From positions 1 through 64,000 of the forward strand of contig JAWKUK010000029.1 of the NCBI GenBank assembly GCA_041398605.1: DNA of 64,000 bases. Reading direction: 5' to 3'. Position numbers and translations under genes: made by a program. The stretch's first letter is position 1. The number at the start of each line of letters is the position of its first letter. Of this stretch, positions 43,343 to 52,897 are shown in pieces. This DNA comes from JAWKUK01 sp041398605. GTDB taxonomy: Bacteria > Planctomycetota > UBA1135 > GCA-002686595. The notes under the pieces are model-generated. The model saw only the letters and a program-made list of their open reading frames with translations, did no database searches and was not told the origin of the DNA.

Positions 43343-45563
43343 GGTCGCGCGCTGCCTGCAGGATCAGCGCCCCCGCGTTCCCCGTGCGCAGTGTCTCGCT
43401 GAACGGGCTCTCGAGGAGCTTCACCGCGTCGAGCGGGCGTCCGCCGAACAGATAGTTCGCGGCGAGCACGAGGCGCGCATCGTCGTCGAGGAAGTGGTCC
43501 TCGAGATAGCGCTCCAGCACGGCGAGCTGGGCTTCGAACTCAGCCGGGTCCGCGTAGAACGAGCGCTTGTCGACCACGTTCGCAGCGAGCGCTGGATCCT
43601 TCTCGAGGGCCTCGCGCAGCGCGTAGGCCGCATAGCGATAGTCGCCGGTCGCGAACAGCGCGTCCGCGAGCACGAGGTGCAGGATGCCGTCCTCGGGAGA
43701 GAACTCGATGGCCTTGGCGTAGTGGTGCACTGCGTCACCGAAGCGACCTTCCCGGAACGCGCGGTCACCCAACGACAGGTAGTAGTCGGCGGCGCGGTTC
43801 AGGGCGCCGTTCGACGGCGTCACCAGCTGCGCTTGCGGTACGCTCGGCTGGTTCGACGGTGCTACGGCGCCTTCACCAGCCGGGGCGTCCACGTAGACGA
43901 CCTCCGGCTCGCTCTCTACGTAGATCACTTCGGGCTCCGTGTTGACGATCACGGACACCCGCGCGGGAAGGAACGGGCCGTACCAGTACCAGCTAGGGCT
44001 GTGGTATTGCGACCACGAGCCACCGCAGTACCAGTAGGAGTTCCACCAGTAGCCGCAGGTGTAGAACGGCGACCAGAGGAGCGAGCCGATGCCGTAGCAG
44101 TGGTGACCCCAGTGGCCCCAGAACGTGTGTCCGTAGTCGTAGCTCCACCCGTTGTGGCAATAGCCGTTGTAGGTGTGCCCGCTCGAGTAGTGCGAGTGTG
44201 CGCCGTGACCGTGGTTGCCCCCGTAGCCGCCACCGTAGGTGCCGCTGGTGATCGCGGGCGTACTGCCGATGTGCGCAGCGTCGCCGCGGGTGGGGCGCGC
44301 GGCGCCAGTGATCGCGCGACCAGCGTCGGCGCGGATCGAAGCGAGGTAGTCCTTGCGGCCAGCCGCGACGCGATCTGCGAGGGCCTTCGGGCTGGTTCCG
44401 ATCGGGCGCGTCAGGTTGGGCGCATTCCCTCGGCCGCCGGGCGTTGTCACGTCGGCGCCTCGAACGGGTGAGCGATCGTCGCGCTCCGCCGCGTCGGCGC
44501 GGGTCGGCCTCGCGCCACGTGCAGGGACGTCGGTTCGGCTGGGCGTCTCGCCGCGCGTCCCGGGTGTCGAGGCGTCGCGACTCGGAGCGCCGCCACGGGT
44601 CGAAGCTGCAGCGTCGATGGGCCGCGCGTCACGGCTCGGACTGCGCGTCGGCTGCTCGCTGGCAGTCTGTGTCCCTCGCGAGCCACGGTAACGTTCCAAG
44701 ATATCGTCGCGCGAGATGGACCCGGCGCGCACCGTTGTGGCGCTCCGTGCGGCGATCGCACGCCGTGCCTCATCCGCAGCGGAGCCGCTCGTCGACGTAC
44801 GGGCTCGCACCTGTGGTGACAGGGAGTCGCCTGGCGGTCGTCCCAGGGCCTCGCTGTGCGCAGTGCTGAGGCGCGGAGGCTGACTGCGCGGGCGCACGGA
44901 GGCCTCGCCGAAGTCGATGACGTTCGAGCCGGTCGTCCGACCGGTGGGCGTCCAGCCCCGCGGAATGCTCGGCAGCGGTTCCGTTGCGCGCGGACCCACC
45001 GGCTGTGTCGGGGCGGTCGTTGCGCGCCCAGGCACGTACGGTCGCCCTGCATCACGCCCGCTCGAGCTGCCGTTCGACGAGGGCGACGAGGGCGACGAGG
45101 GCGCCGTGCGGCTCGGGGCCGGCTCGGTCCATGTCGGCGCGGGTCGCGACGGTTGGCTGGGTTGTGCCTGCGGCCGTGACGGCTGCGCCTGCGGCCGCGA
45201 GGGCTGCGACTGCGGCCGTGACGGCTGCGCCTGCGGTCGCGAGGGCTGCGCCTGCGGCCGTGACGGCTGCGACTGCGGCCGCGAGGGCTGCGCCTGCGGC
45301 CGCGAGGGCTGCGCCTGCGGCCGCGAGGGCTGCGACTGCGGCCGCGAGGGCTGCGACTGCGGCCGCGAGGGCTGCGACTGCGGCCGTGAGCTGCCTTCGC
45401 GGCTGCCGCGCTGGAAGGCCTCTGCCCCCGGGGAGCTCAAGAGGAGCGCCACACACAGCCCGAGCACGGGGAAGGCACGTCGGGCGAGCTGGGGCGCAGC
45501 GTTCGCCCAGGCGGCGGGCGACGCGAATCGCGGTAGGAAGAGGTGGAAGCGGCGCTGGCGCAT
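43305..45563 (-). CDS. exported TPR protein with SRPQxQP repeats and an aromatic His/Gly/Trp segment
   Basis: A 752-residue protein. Signal peptide near residues 28-50 (VLGLCVALLLSSPGAEAF), eleven heptads of the form SRPQSQP/SRPQAQP (residues 59-135), then a long Ser/Thr/Arg/Pro-rich disordered region. Near residues 430-530 is an unusual stretch rich in Gly, His, Tyr and Trp (HGHGAHSHYSSGHTYNGY; YWWNSYWYCGGSW). The C-terminal ~170 residues carry TPRs (AADYYLSLGDRAFREGRFGD, ILHLVLADALFATGDYRYAA). Probably surface or periplasmic. No named family. Confidence 0.78.
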   Translation of the reverse strand: MRQRRFHLFLPRFASPAAWANAAPQLARRAFPVLGLCVALLLSSPGAEAFQRGSREGSSRPQSQPSRPQSQPSRPQSQPSRPQAQPSRPQAQPSRPQSQPSRPQAQPSRPQAQPSRPQSQPSRPQAQPSRPQAQPSQPSRPAPTWTEPAPSRTAPSSPSSPSSNGSSSGRDAGRPYVPGRATTAPTQPVGPRATEPLPSIPRGWTPTGRTTGSNVIDFGEASVRPRSQPPRLSTAHSEALGRPPGDSLSPQVRARTSTSGSAADEARRAIAARSATTVRAGSISRDDILERYRGSRGTQTASEQPTRSPSRDARPIDAAASTRGGAPSRDASTPGTRGETPSRTDVPARGARPTRADAAERDDRSPVRGADVTTPGGRGNAPNLTRPIGTSPKALADRVAAGRKDYLASIRADAGRAITGAARPTRGDAAHIGSTPAITSGTYGGGYGGNHGHGAHSHYSSGHTYNGYCHNGWSYDYGHTFWGHWGHHCYGIGSLLWSPFYTCGYWWNSYWYCGGSWSQYHSPSWYWYGPFLPARVSVIVNTEPEVIYVESEPEVVYVDAPAGEGAVAPSNQPSVPQAQLVTPSNGALNRAADYYLSLGDRAFREGRFGDAVHHYAKAIEFSPEDGILHLVLADALFATGDYRYAAYALREALEKDPALAANVVDKRSFYADPAEFEAQLAVLERYLEDHFLDDDARLVLAANYLFGGRPLDAVKLLESPFSETLRTGNAGALILQAARDLTARSQGPSGPR
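45159..45389 (-). repeat. 21-bp tandem repeat, eleven SRPQ[SA]QP units
   Basis: Eleven in-frame 21-bp units encode SRPQSQP or SRPQAQP. Ser and Ala variants come in a partly regular order (three Ser, two Ala, then Ser-Ala-Ala twice), pointing to block duplications of 63 bp. Length variation between strains is likely. Confidence 0.9.
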
Positions 45564-45838
45564 GGGGTCACCTTCTGGATGGGGACGTCCGGTGTCTCGC
45601 GGGGTCAGCCGTCGGGCACAGGATCACTTAGACCATGCAATTCCAGTGCCGGTCAAAGAACCGCCTGAGAAGTGTGAGGGGGAGGTGCGCCCGACTGACC
45701 GGTGCCCTCTGGCGCATCCGACGCCGACGCCCAGTGTCCTCCACGGTGGTCACGTCTCGAAATGGGTCGCGGGCGGCGATGCTGCACCACTCGGGCGCCG
45801 ATCCCAAGCCCGGCCCGCAGGCCCCCTGCGCGCGCGGT
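45564..45838. other. 275-bp intergenic region between minus-strand genes
   Basis: Contains the upstream region of the TPR gene and the 3' flank of the next gene. A relatively AT-rich spot (about 45624-45670) may hold the promoter, but no clear boxes are seen. No gene recognised. Confidence 0.35.
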
Positions 45839-46405
45839 CTATGCGCGGCCGGCGTCGCCGCCGAAGCCCGCAGGCCGAGCTGTGTTCGTGTTGCCCCCGA
45901 GTCTCGGAGCGTTGCTGGTGCGCCCGAGGGTCGTCGTGTCGTGGCGCGCGCGCGAGATGCCACGTGCGAACAAGGACCGCACGGTGCGCACGACTTCGTC
46001 GATCGTCGGCTCGCGGTCGAGCTCGCTCGCGCGGGCCCACGTCGCCGCCGCGGCACCGAGGTCGCAGCGCTCGAGCGCGACGAGGCCCGTCGGCAAGACG
46101 GTGACCCAGTGTCCGTCGCTCTCGTCCATACGCCGCGCGGCCAACGAGCACGGCGGCATCAAGCTCAGGTTCGTCCTGAAACCCGCTGCTTCCAGCGCCG
46201 CGCGCCAACCGACGAGTCGTTCGCGTGCTCGATCGAGGCGGTCGAGCGCGTGTCCACGCTCTGCAGTCGCGCACTCTGCGACGGTGCACTCTGCGACGAC
46301 GCGTTCTGCGACGACGCGTTCTGCGGGCTCGACAGGGAGCAAGTCGTTCCGTGTTGCATCGAGTCCAGCATGGGCAGGTTCGGCGGCGTCGTGCGAGGAA
46401 TTCAT
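45839..46405 (-). CDS. hypothetical protein (188 aa)
   Basis: Coding is supported by high G/C at third positions and a compositionally normal core (ARERLVGWRAALEAAGFRTN; GHWVTVLPTGLVALERCDLG; TIDEVVRTVRSLFARGISRA). Near the N-terminus are short repeats (ERVVAERVVAECTVAECATA) from a 15-bp DNA repeat. The C-terminus is Gly/Asn/Thr-rich. No signal peptide and no family recognised. The start is uncertain; an in-frame ATG at 46537 also exists. Confidence 0.5.
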   Translation of the reverse strand: MNSSHDAAEPAHAGLDATRNDLLPVEPAERVVAERVVAECTVAECATAERGHALDRLDRARERLVGWRAALEAAGFRTNLSLMPPCSLAARRMDESDGHWVTVLPTGLVALERCDLGAAAATWARASELDREPTIDEVVRTVRSLFARGISRARHDTTTLGRTSNAPRLGGNTNTARPAGFGGDAGRA

Positions 46406-46740
46406 TGGCGGCACGGAACGGTCGAGCAAGGGGGGGCGAGCATGGCGCGAGTCCGTTACGTGTGTGCGCTGAAGGACTCGTGGGGACCGCAGCGAGCGAG
46501 CGTGCGGCGCCCAGCGTGTTCGGATCCAAACGATCACGCTGCGAGACTGAGGACTATGAGCATGTCGTTGCGAGGAGACAAGGGGCTGCCTTCACAAAGC
46601 TCGTGTCGATCGCTCGCACGATGTGTGGCGGCACCTGCGAACGACGCCCTCGTTCCGCACCGCCCGAGTGTCGCACGCGCCGTCGCGTGACGCGCCGTTG
46701 CGCGTATGGGCGCACCCGTTGCGAGTGCGCTTCGGTCGAC
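46406..46740. other. 335-bp region without a convincing gene
   Basis: Between two minus-strand hypothetical genes. Frames here are Arg/Ser/Cys-rich on both strands and not protein-like. It probably contains the promoter of the 188-residue protein gene. No repeat or RNA gene recognised. Confidence 0.35.
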
Positions 46741-47991
46741 TCACTCGCTCAAGAGCCGCAGCATCAAACGCACGCCGCCGCGCGGCGTCTCTTCGAGCAG
46801 CGTCAACGTGACTTCGAAGCGCGCCTCGTCTTGCGCCTTCTCCATCGCGCGCAGCGCTTGCTTGCCGGCTGGGACAACGTCGCTGAGTTGATCCAGGGAC
46901 GCTATCCATGCGGGTGTCGGCGAATGGACACGCCACCCGTCGGGTGTCGCGCCCGGCTCGCCTGCGAGCACGAGGCGCACAGCGCGCGGCGTGAGCGTGC
47001 CGTCGAGCACGAGCACGGTCCCCGTCTCGAGCGTGTGGCCGTCCCGCTCAGCTTGCGCGGCATGCACTCGTGCTCGTTTCGCTGCAGCCTCCAACGTCCA
47101 CGGGCCCTCTTCGGGGTCGAGCGCAACGTCGCGGACGATCGCGCCCGCAGCGTCCGTCGCGAGCAACGGGATGTCGGTGGCATTCCGGGAAATTCTCCGG
47201 TCGGGGGGGATGAACCAGGATTCGTCCCAACGGCCCGTTACGAGCACATCCGTGAACGTCTCGTCCCAAATGGTGACACCTTGTGCAACGAGTCGCAGTC
47301 CCGTGGGCCACACACGCTGCGCCGTTGGATCTTTGCTCTTGGCCCAACCTGAGACGATGAGTGTCTCGACCTCCAAGCCGTCGGCGCGCAAGGCACGCAC
47401 GCGGCGTGGTCGCAGCTGCGTCACTTGCTTGTCTGCGCGCGCTGGTTCGGAGTCCCCTTGTGCGACGAAGGCTTCGAGCTCGACTTCGAGCGCGCCGATC
47501 CCGGGCAGCTCCGCGCGTTGCACCAACCCGCTGCCGCTCCACGTGTGCGCCTCGGGCCACACGAAGAGCGCGAGCCGTGCCTCGATGTGGAGCAGTTCAT
47601 CGCGCTGCGCCGCGCCTTCGAGCCGTACGCTCGCGCCCTCGCCCATGCCGATCGCGAAGATGTCGAGCCCGCGCCGGTAACGCAGGGTCCGCTCGGATGG
47701 TCTGGCCTCCGCTGGGCGCAGCGCGATGCGCGCGCGTCCGGGAAAGGCGAACGTGCAGTCGAGCACGTGCGGCACCGCTTGCGGCACGGCGAAGCGCACG
47801 TTCGAGCGCGTCCGCACTGAGTCGATCCCTGCGAGCTTGATGCGCGGCGCGACCTCGTGTGCCGCTTCGTCCTGTGTCGCGCCGGCCGCGTCAGATGATC
47901 CAAGCTGGGACAGCGTGGGGGCCACAGTTGTTGCAACGGACACAACGACGAGGGCCATGCGAACGGCGACGCAGGACATGGGGCACACCAC
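46741..47991 (-). CDS. exported hypothetical protein (416 aa)
   Basis: The N-terminus is a signal peptide (VRMALVVVSVATTVAPTLSQ). The mature protein is beta-rich and ordered over its whole length (PHVLDCTFAFPGRARIALRP; LRYRRGLDIFAIGMGEGASV; VWPTGLRLVAQGVTIWDETF; TLETGTVLVLDGTLTPRAVR), ending FEVTLTLLEETPRGGVRLML. It has no catalytic motif that I can identify. Possibly a periplasmic structural protein. Confidence 0.7.
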   Translation of the reverse strand: MVCPMSCVAVRMALVVVSVATTVAPTLSQLGSSDAAGATQDEAAHEVAPRIKLAGIDSVRTRSNVRFAVPQAVPHVLDCTFAFPGRARIALRPAEARPSERTLRYRRGLDIFAIGMGEGASVRLEGAAQRDELLHIEARLALFVWPEAHTWSGSGLVQRAELPGIGALEVELEAFVAQGDSEPARADKQVTQLRPRRVRALRADGLEVETLIVSGWAKSKDPTAQRVWPTGLRLVAQGVTIWDETFTDVLVTGRWDESWFIPPDRRISRNATDIPLLATDAAGAIVRDVALDPEEGPWTLEAAAKRARVHAAQAERDGHTLETGTVLVLDGTLTPRAVRLVLAGEPGATPDGWRVHSPTPAWIASLDQLSDVVPAGKQALRAMEKAQDEARFEVTLTLLEETPRGGVRLMLRLLSE

Positions 47992-48133
47992 CGGTCGCTC
48001 TATCCCAGTGGCGCACCGTGGTCACCCAATCTTGCCATTTTGGTCCTGCGCGGACACATCGATCGACCTGTGTGCGCTCCGACGCGTCTGCGAACGCGAT
48101 GCAGCGGTCGACTCGCCGCGCTTGCCCAGCCGG

Positions 48134-49129
48134 TCACGGCAGGCGGTTGGCCCACTCGAGCCAGTCGTCCATGTCCTTGTAGTTGCGCTGACCGAGCGCT
48201 TGCAGGTCACGCTCCACGGTTGGACGGACCGCATCGCGATCCACCCGTCCGAGGCCCGCGACGAGCGCGCGCGCGGCCTGGCCGAAGGACTCCTGGCGCT
48301 CGCTCCCGATGTAGGCGATGCCGCGGCTCGCGGCCTTCGCTACGAGCGGTGTCTTGTCGTCGAGCGCAAAGGCCATGCGGTCGAGGGACTCGAAGTCAAT
48401 GAGCTCTGCGAGCAAGAGCAACGAGTACATCCGCACGCCAGCCTCCTCGTCCCCGAGGCCCCGCCGCGCCGCGGCGCGCACCTCCTCACGGTCGCCGGTG
48501 TCCGAGGTGAGCGGCAGCAGCGCGCGCAGGGCGCGGCCTGCGTTCGTGCGCACGCTCGGGCGGTCATGCTCGTTCATCAGCGCCGCGATGGAGCTGAGCG
48601 GGGTGTCCTTGACCCCGAGGGTGCCTAGCGACAAGAGCGCGTTCGAAATGACCTCGGGGTCTGGGTCGACGAGCGCGGACAGCAGCGGCGGCAGGGCCCG
48701 CTCGGAGCGCGTGAAGCCCAGCGCCGCGGCGCTGACGCGGCGGTTGTTCTGTGGCCCGGCGACGAGCTGGTCCATCAACTGGTCCATGTACTTCTGCGCG
48801 TCGTGGGCGATGTGGATCTCGATGTCTTTGACTTGGTTTGCGTCGAGCCCAGCGCCGCCGCCCCCGAGCACCGCCCGTTGCCAGGTCCTCAGCTTCCCGT
48901 CGAGGTCCGCGAGCACCACCCCGAGCTTGCGGTGGTCCTGGTTCTGGTCCGGGTTCCAGACCAGCGAGCGCTCGTCGAGTGCGACCGGGATGCCCTCCGC
49001 CGCCCCGTCGGGCCCAGCGGCCGGATCCTGGCCGGCCGGCCCGTTGCTCGCCGAGGCGCAGCCGAAGACTGAGGGGAGCGAGATCAGGAGGACCCGGGCC
49101 GCGAGGGAGGGACTGGACATGGTGCGCAT
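48134..49129 (-). CDS. HEAT-repeat lipoprotein
   Basis: A 331-residue protein with a lipoprotein signal peptide (ARVLLISLPSVFGC, lipobox VFGC). The N-terminal mature part is Gly/Pro/Ala-rich, then a helical segment (LADLDGKLRTWQRAVLGGGG). From residue ~130 on are HEAT-like pairs: VSAAALGFTRSERALPPLLS, VISNALLSLGTLGVKDTPL, VRTNAGRALRALLPLTSD, VRMYSLLLLAELIDFESLDR. Probably membrane-anchored scaffold. Function unknown. Confidence 0.8.
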   Translation of the reverse strand: MRTMSSPSLAARVLLISLPSVFGCASASNGPAGQDPAAGPDGAAEGIPVALDERSLVWNPDQNQDHRKLGVVLADLDGKLRTWQRAVLGGGGAGLDANQVKDIEIHIAHDAQKYMDQLMDQLVAGPQNNRRVSAAALGFTRSERALPPLLSALVDPDPEVISNALLSLGTLGVKDTPLSSIAALMNEHDRPSVRTNAGRALRALLPLTSDTGDREEVRAAARRGLGDEEAGVRMYSLLLLAELIDFESLDRMAFALDDKTPLVAKAASRGIAYIGSERQESFGQAARALVAGLGRVDRDAVRPTVERDLQALGQRNYKDMDDWLEWANRLP

Positions 49130-49261
49130 GGGCTGGGTTGGGGGGCGGGAGCTGCCCTGGAGGGGCTCCGACGCCCGTGATCGCGCGATCTTCCGCCGTT
49201 GCCAGAGGACAGCGTTCGTTCCGGGCGGCGAGCAGGGTAGGTTCGTCTACCTCGACACGCC

Positions 49262-50308
49262 ATGTCCGTTCACATCCTCGATGCGATGGCCCGTGAGGGC
49301 TTCGAAGAGGTCGTTGCGCTGCACGACCGCCGCTCCGGCCTCCGGGGCTTCCTCGGAATACACGATAGCGTCCGGGGGCCCGCCTTCGGGGGGATCCGGA
49401 GGTGGACCTACCGCGACGAGCGCGAGGCGCTGCTCGACCTGCTGCGGCTCGCGCGAGCGATGACCCGCAAAGCTGCGCTGCTCGACCTGCCCGCCGGGGG
49501 GGGCAAGATCGTCCTCGTGGAGCGCGACGGGATCGACTGGCCCGCGGCCTACCGCTACCTCGGCTCGCACCTCGAGGGGATGGGGGGGCGCTTCTTTGCC
49601 GGGCCCGACCTCGCGACCGGCCCTGAGGAGCTGGCCGAGGTCGCGCGCGCCACGCGGTACGTCACGGACCCCAGCGACGCTGGGCCGGGTGAGCTCGCCG
49701 AGTCGACCGCGGAGGGGGTCTTTCGCGGCATGGCAGCGGCGCTGCGTGCCCTCGACGGCGAGGAGTCGTTCGAGCGGGCGACGGTGGTCGTGCAGGGCCT
49801 CGGGGCGGTCGGGATGGGGGTCGCGCGCCGGCTCGCCCAACGGGGCGCGCGGGTCCTCGCTGCGGACCTCGAGAGCGAGCGTGTCGAGCTCGCTGAGCGT
49901 GAGTTCGGCGCGGTGCCCCTCGAAGCGGGCCACGCGCTCGGGACGCCGTGCGACATCTTTGCCCCCTGCGCGCTCGGCGGGCACCTGCACGACCTGACCG
50001 TGCAGCGGCTGCGTTGCCGGGCCGTGGTCGGGGCCGCGAACAACGTGCTGGCGCGCCCGCTGGTGGGCGACCGGCTCCATGCGCGGGGGGTCCTGTACGC
50101 CCCGGACTTCATCGTGAACTCGGGGGCGCTCGTGCGGGGCTCGATCTTTCACCTCGAGGGGCGACGCGAGCCCGTCGGCGCGATCGGGGCGCGCATCGAG
50201 GCGGTGCTCGAGGCGGTCTTGGCCCGCGCCAAGGAAGAGGACGCCCCGCCCGCCCGCGTCGCGGCGACCCTCGCCGACGACCGCATCGACGCCTGGCGCG
50301 CCCTCTGA
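49262..50308 (+). CDS. Leu/Glu/Phe/Val-type amino-acid dehydrogenase
   Basis: A 348-residue NAD-dependent amino-acid dehydrogenase, closest in outline to leucine dehydrogenase, which oxidatively deaminates branched-chain amino acids. Substrate site: GPAFGGIRRW, Lys70 in MTRKAALLDLPAGGGK and catalytic Lys82. Dimer/hinge segment GPDLATGPEELAEVARATRY. Rossmann motif VVVQGLGAVGMGVARRLAQR near residue 175-195, and ILARPLVGD-type C-terminal region with VLYAPDFIVNSGALV. Full family length. Confidence 0.88.
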   Translation: MSVHILDAMAREGFEEVVALHDRRSGLRGFLGIHDSVRGPAFGGIRRWTYRDEREALLDLLRLARAMTRKAALLDLPAGGGKIVLVERDGIDWPAAYRYLGSHLEGMGGRFFAGPDLATGPEELAEVARATRYVTDPSDAGPGELAESTAEGVFRGMAAALRALDGEESFERATVVVQGLGAVGMGVARRLAQRGARVLAADLESERVELAEREFGAVPLEAGHALGTPCDIFAPCALGGHLHDLTVQRLRCRAVVGAANNVLARPLVGDRLHARGVLYAPDFIVNSGALVRGSIFHLEGRREPVGAIGARIEAVLEAVLARAKEEDAPPARVAATLADDRIDAWRAL

Positions 50309-50376
50309 GCACGTCGTTGGCTGGGGTCGAGCGCTGGCGCGGGTCGCCCAGGAGCGCCGACCAGGGGGGCCGTCCG

Positions 50377-51552
50377 TCAGCGCGGTTGGGCAGGCGCAGC
50401 GACGATCGTCGCGCGCCCGCTGGCTTCGCTCGCCCCGGGCGCGACGAGCTCGAACGCGCGCCCCTCGTCCTGGTGCTTGCGCTTCACGTAGCCGAGCACG
50501 ACCCCTCCGTCGAGCGCGAATGAGTACGCCCAGGTCGTGACGAGCCCGAGGTCGCGCGCCTCGCCCGCGTCCCGCGCGACGAGGCGCGTCCCGGGCGAAA
50601 CGGGCTCGTCGTGGTCGACGCGCAGCAGCATCAGGCGCTTGTTCAGGCCCCCGTAGGTGTCGATCTTGGCCACGACCTCTTGGCCGATGTAGCAGCCCTT
50701 GTCCAGGGCGAACGCGTCCTCGAGCCGCGCCTCCTGGGGGTAGACCTCTGCGCTCACGTCGCGGCCGGATGCAGCGACGACGCGCTCGGCGCGCAAGGAG
50801 TCCCAGGCGACGAGGCCGCCCGGGCGCGCGCCCGCAGCGACGAGCGCCTGCCAGAGGCCAGGGGCCGCCGCCGGGCTCGGTTCGAGGCGCAGGCCGGGCT
50901 CGCCGGCGACCTCGAGCGCGGTGACCCGCACGGCGCCGTGCGCCGCCGTTGCGAACGTCTGCGCGGGGTGGGGCGCCGGTGGCGGGGTCGCCAATTGGGT
51001 CCCAATCGCCGCCTCGGGTAGGGCGAACGGCCCATCGCCACCGCTCGCGAGCGCCCGGGCCACGACGTCCCGAGCCGCGGGGCCGACTAGCTCCAGAGGC
51101 GCGTGCTCCTCCGTCGCGTCTTCCAACGCCGTGTCCTCCGTGAACAGGTACAGGTCGAGGCTCGCGACGAGTCGCTGGGCCTCGCCAGGCGGCGTCGAGG
51201 CCTCGAACGTCGTCGGTCCGGTCCGCGCGAGGTCAAAGTCATGCACGACCTTGCCTTTGCCTGACAAGAGGAGGTTGCGGTTCCCCGTATCTGGCGCGAG
51301 CCCCTTCACGTGGTTCGCGAGGATCCGGTGCAGGAACCCCTCGGTGTCGGCGCCCGTGAGGCGGACGAGGCCGCGCTCGGAGACGTCGAGCAGGAGCGCC
51401 CCTGTGCGCGCCGCCGCATACTCACCGGGGACATCCCCATAGGTCAGGACGGGGGTCGCGGCCCCAGGCGGCGCGTTCGGGTCCAGGGCGCGCGGCGAGA
51501 AGACGCGGGCGCCGCCCTTGGCGTGCAGGTCGCGGAGCGGTGACGAATGCAT
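50377..51552 (-). CDS. ygfZ: folate-binding YgfZ-type protein
   Basis: A 391-residue GcvT-fold protein with the YgfZ signature DKGCYIGQEVVAK (K-G-C-Y-x-G-Q-E). YgfZ helps maintain or repair certain Fe-S enzymes in a folate-dependent way. Other GcvT-like parts are LLLDVSERGLVRLTGADTEG and LLLSGKGKVVHDFDLAR. Both radical-SAM Mqn enzymes and QueG in this window are possible clients. ATG 51552 gives the family N-terminus; 61 bp separate it from htrA upstream on the same strand. Confidence 0.88.
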   Translation of the reverse strand: MHSSPLRDLHAKGGARVFSPRALDPNAPPGAATPVLTYGDVPGEYAAARTGALLLDVSERGLVRLTGADTEGFLHRILANHVKGLAPDTGNRNLLLSGKGKVVHDFDLARTGPTTFEASTPPGEAQRLVASLDLYLFTEDTALEDATEEHAPLELVGPAARDVVARALASGGDGPFALPEAAIGTQLATPPPAPHPAQTFATAAHGAVRVTALEVAGEPGLRLEPSPAAAPGLWQALVAAGARPGGLVAWDSLRAERVVAASGRDVSAEVYPQEARLEDAFALDKGCYIGQEVVAKIDTYGGLNKRLMLLRVDHDEPVSPGTRLVARDAGEARDLGLVTTWAYSFALDGGVVLGYVKRKHQDEGRAFELVAPGASEASGRATIVAAPAQPR

Positions 51553-51613
51553 CCACCGATCGTAATCCACCGCCCCTTGCCACAGAAGCCGCTCGGTCGC
51601 GCAGACCGCCGCC

Positions 51614-52672
51614 TCAGTCGCGCTCTTCGCCGAATTCGAGCGGGAGGACGAGCTCCTTGCCCGCCCGCCACACGACGATGTCGACGATGTCGCCGGGCCT
51701 CGCCTCGAGGCTCGCGTTCCGGAAGCTCTGCTCGTCGAGCATCCGCCGGCCTGCGATCGAGAGGAGGATGTCGCCAGAGCGCAGGCCCGCGGCCGCGGCT
51801 GGGGAGCTCGCGGTGACCTCGCGCACTTTGATGCGGCTGCGACCCGTGTAGCCCTGCGCCAAATCGTCGGCGGCGACACGCGGGAACTGCCAAGCCGGGT
51901 GGGGGCGTGCGCCGAGCCAGGCGTGGCGAACCGTGCCGTCCTTGACGATCTGGTCGACGACCCGGCGCACCATCTGGGCGGGGATGGCGAAGGCGAGGCC
52001 CTTGTCGCCGTTCGACTCCAAGCCCATCGCGACGTTGATGCCGACCGCGCGTCCCAGCAGGTCCACGAGCGGGCCCCCGCTGTTGCCAGGGTTGATCGCG
52101 GCGTCCGTCTGGATGTAGTCCTCGTACTGCGCGATATCGAGGTTGGACCGGCCGACGCCGTTGACGACGCCGAGGGTTACGGTGTGTCCGAAGCCGAGCG
52201 GGTTGCCCATCGCCAGGACCAGCTCCCCGACTTCGGGCGGCGCTTCGGCGAGCTCCATAGGCTTCAGCGCGATGTCGCTGACCCGCAGGACGGCCAGGTC
52301 GGTGCGGGGGTCCCGGCCCAGGATCTCCGCCGGGTGTTCGCTCCCATCGTGCAGGATCACGACGAGGGAGTCGGCGCCGCGAACGACGTGCTCGTTGGTG
52401 ACGATCGTCCCGTCCGCGGCGATCACGACGCCCGACCCGTCCTGGAGGCGGCGGGTGACCCCGCCACGGCGGCTGCGCGCCAGGGCCCGCACTTGAAGCA
52501 CGGACGGTTCGGCCCGAGCCGAGATCTCCTGCAGCGCCGCCGAGACGAGCTGTGCAGCCTCCACCGGCGCGAGCGGGGGGGGCGCCGGGGCGGCTGCACG
52601 GCCGGCGGAGAACGCCAGCGCGAGGAGCCCGCCGCCGAGGGTGAGATTCGTGGCGCGTGAAGGTATGGGCAT
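51614..52672 (-). CDS. HtrA/DegP-type serine protease with one PDZ domain
   Basis: A 352-residue periplasmic protease/chaperone. N-terminal signal or anchor (LTLGGGLLALAFSAGRAAA). The trypsin-like domain has the triad His95 (VTNEHVV), Asp125 (DPRTDLAVLR) and Ser198 (NPGNSGGPLVD). One PDZ domain follows from about residue 255 (IKVREVTASSPAAAAGLRSG, DILLSIAGRRM). Envelope stress protein; upstream of ygfZ on the same strand. Divergent from the Cys-rich repeat gene. Confidence 0.92.
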   Translation of the reverse strand: MPIPSRATNLTLGGGLLALAFSAGRAAAPAPPPLAPVEAAQLVSAALQEISARAEPSVLQVRALARSRRGGVTRRLQDGSGVVIAADGTIVTNEHVVRGADSLVVILHDGSEHPAEILGRDPRTDLAVLRVSDIALKPMELAEAPPEVGELVLAMGNPLGFGHTVTLGVVNGVGRSNLDIAQYEDYIQTDAAINPGNSGGPLVDLLGRAVGINVAMGLESNGDKGLAFAIPAQMVRRVVDQIVKDGTVRHAWLGARPHPAWQFPRVAADDLAQGYTGRSRIKVREVTASSPAAAAGLRSGDILLSIAGRRMLDEQSFRNASLEARPGDIVDIVVWRAGKELVLPLEFGEERD

Positions 52673-52897
52673 GGGGCGCGGTTGGTCGACAGTCTATAGA
52701 CGCGGCGGTGGACCGCGGCGCCCTGGGAATCGCTGTCTGAGCGGGAATCTCGCGCGACGCAGCCCGGACTTACTTGGGTCGTACCCACCGCCGTCGCGGC
52801 TGTCCCGTAGACTAGGGGGCGCCTCGCTCTGGGACCCCCTGGGCCCCGCATCGCCGAACTCGCGCGCTCACGCGTCGCTCTGAACGAAACACCTCAC

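Noticed and set aside
45635..47352. Plus-strand frames opposite the two hypothetical genes
   Set aside because: Minus-strand frames have normal composition, G/C-rich third positions and, for 46741-47991, a signal peptide; the plus frames do not.
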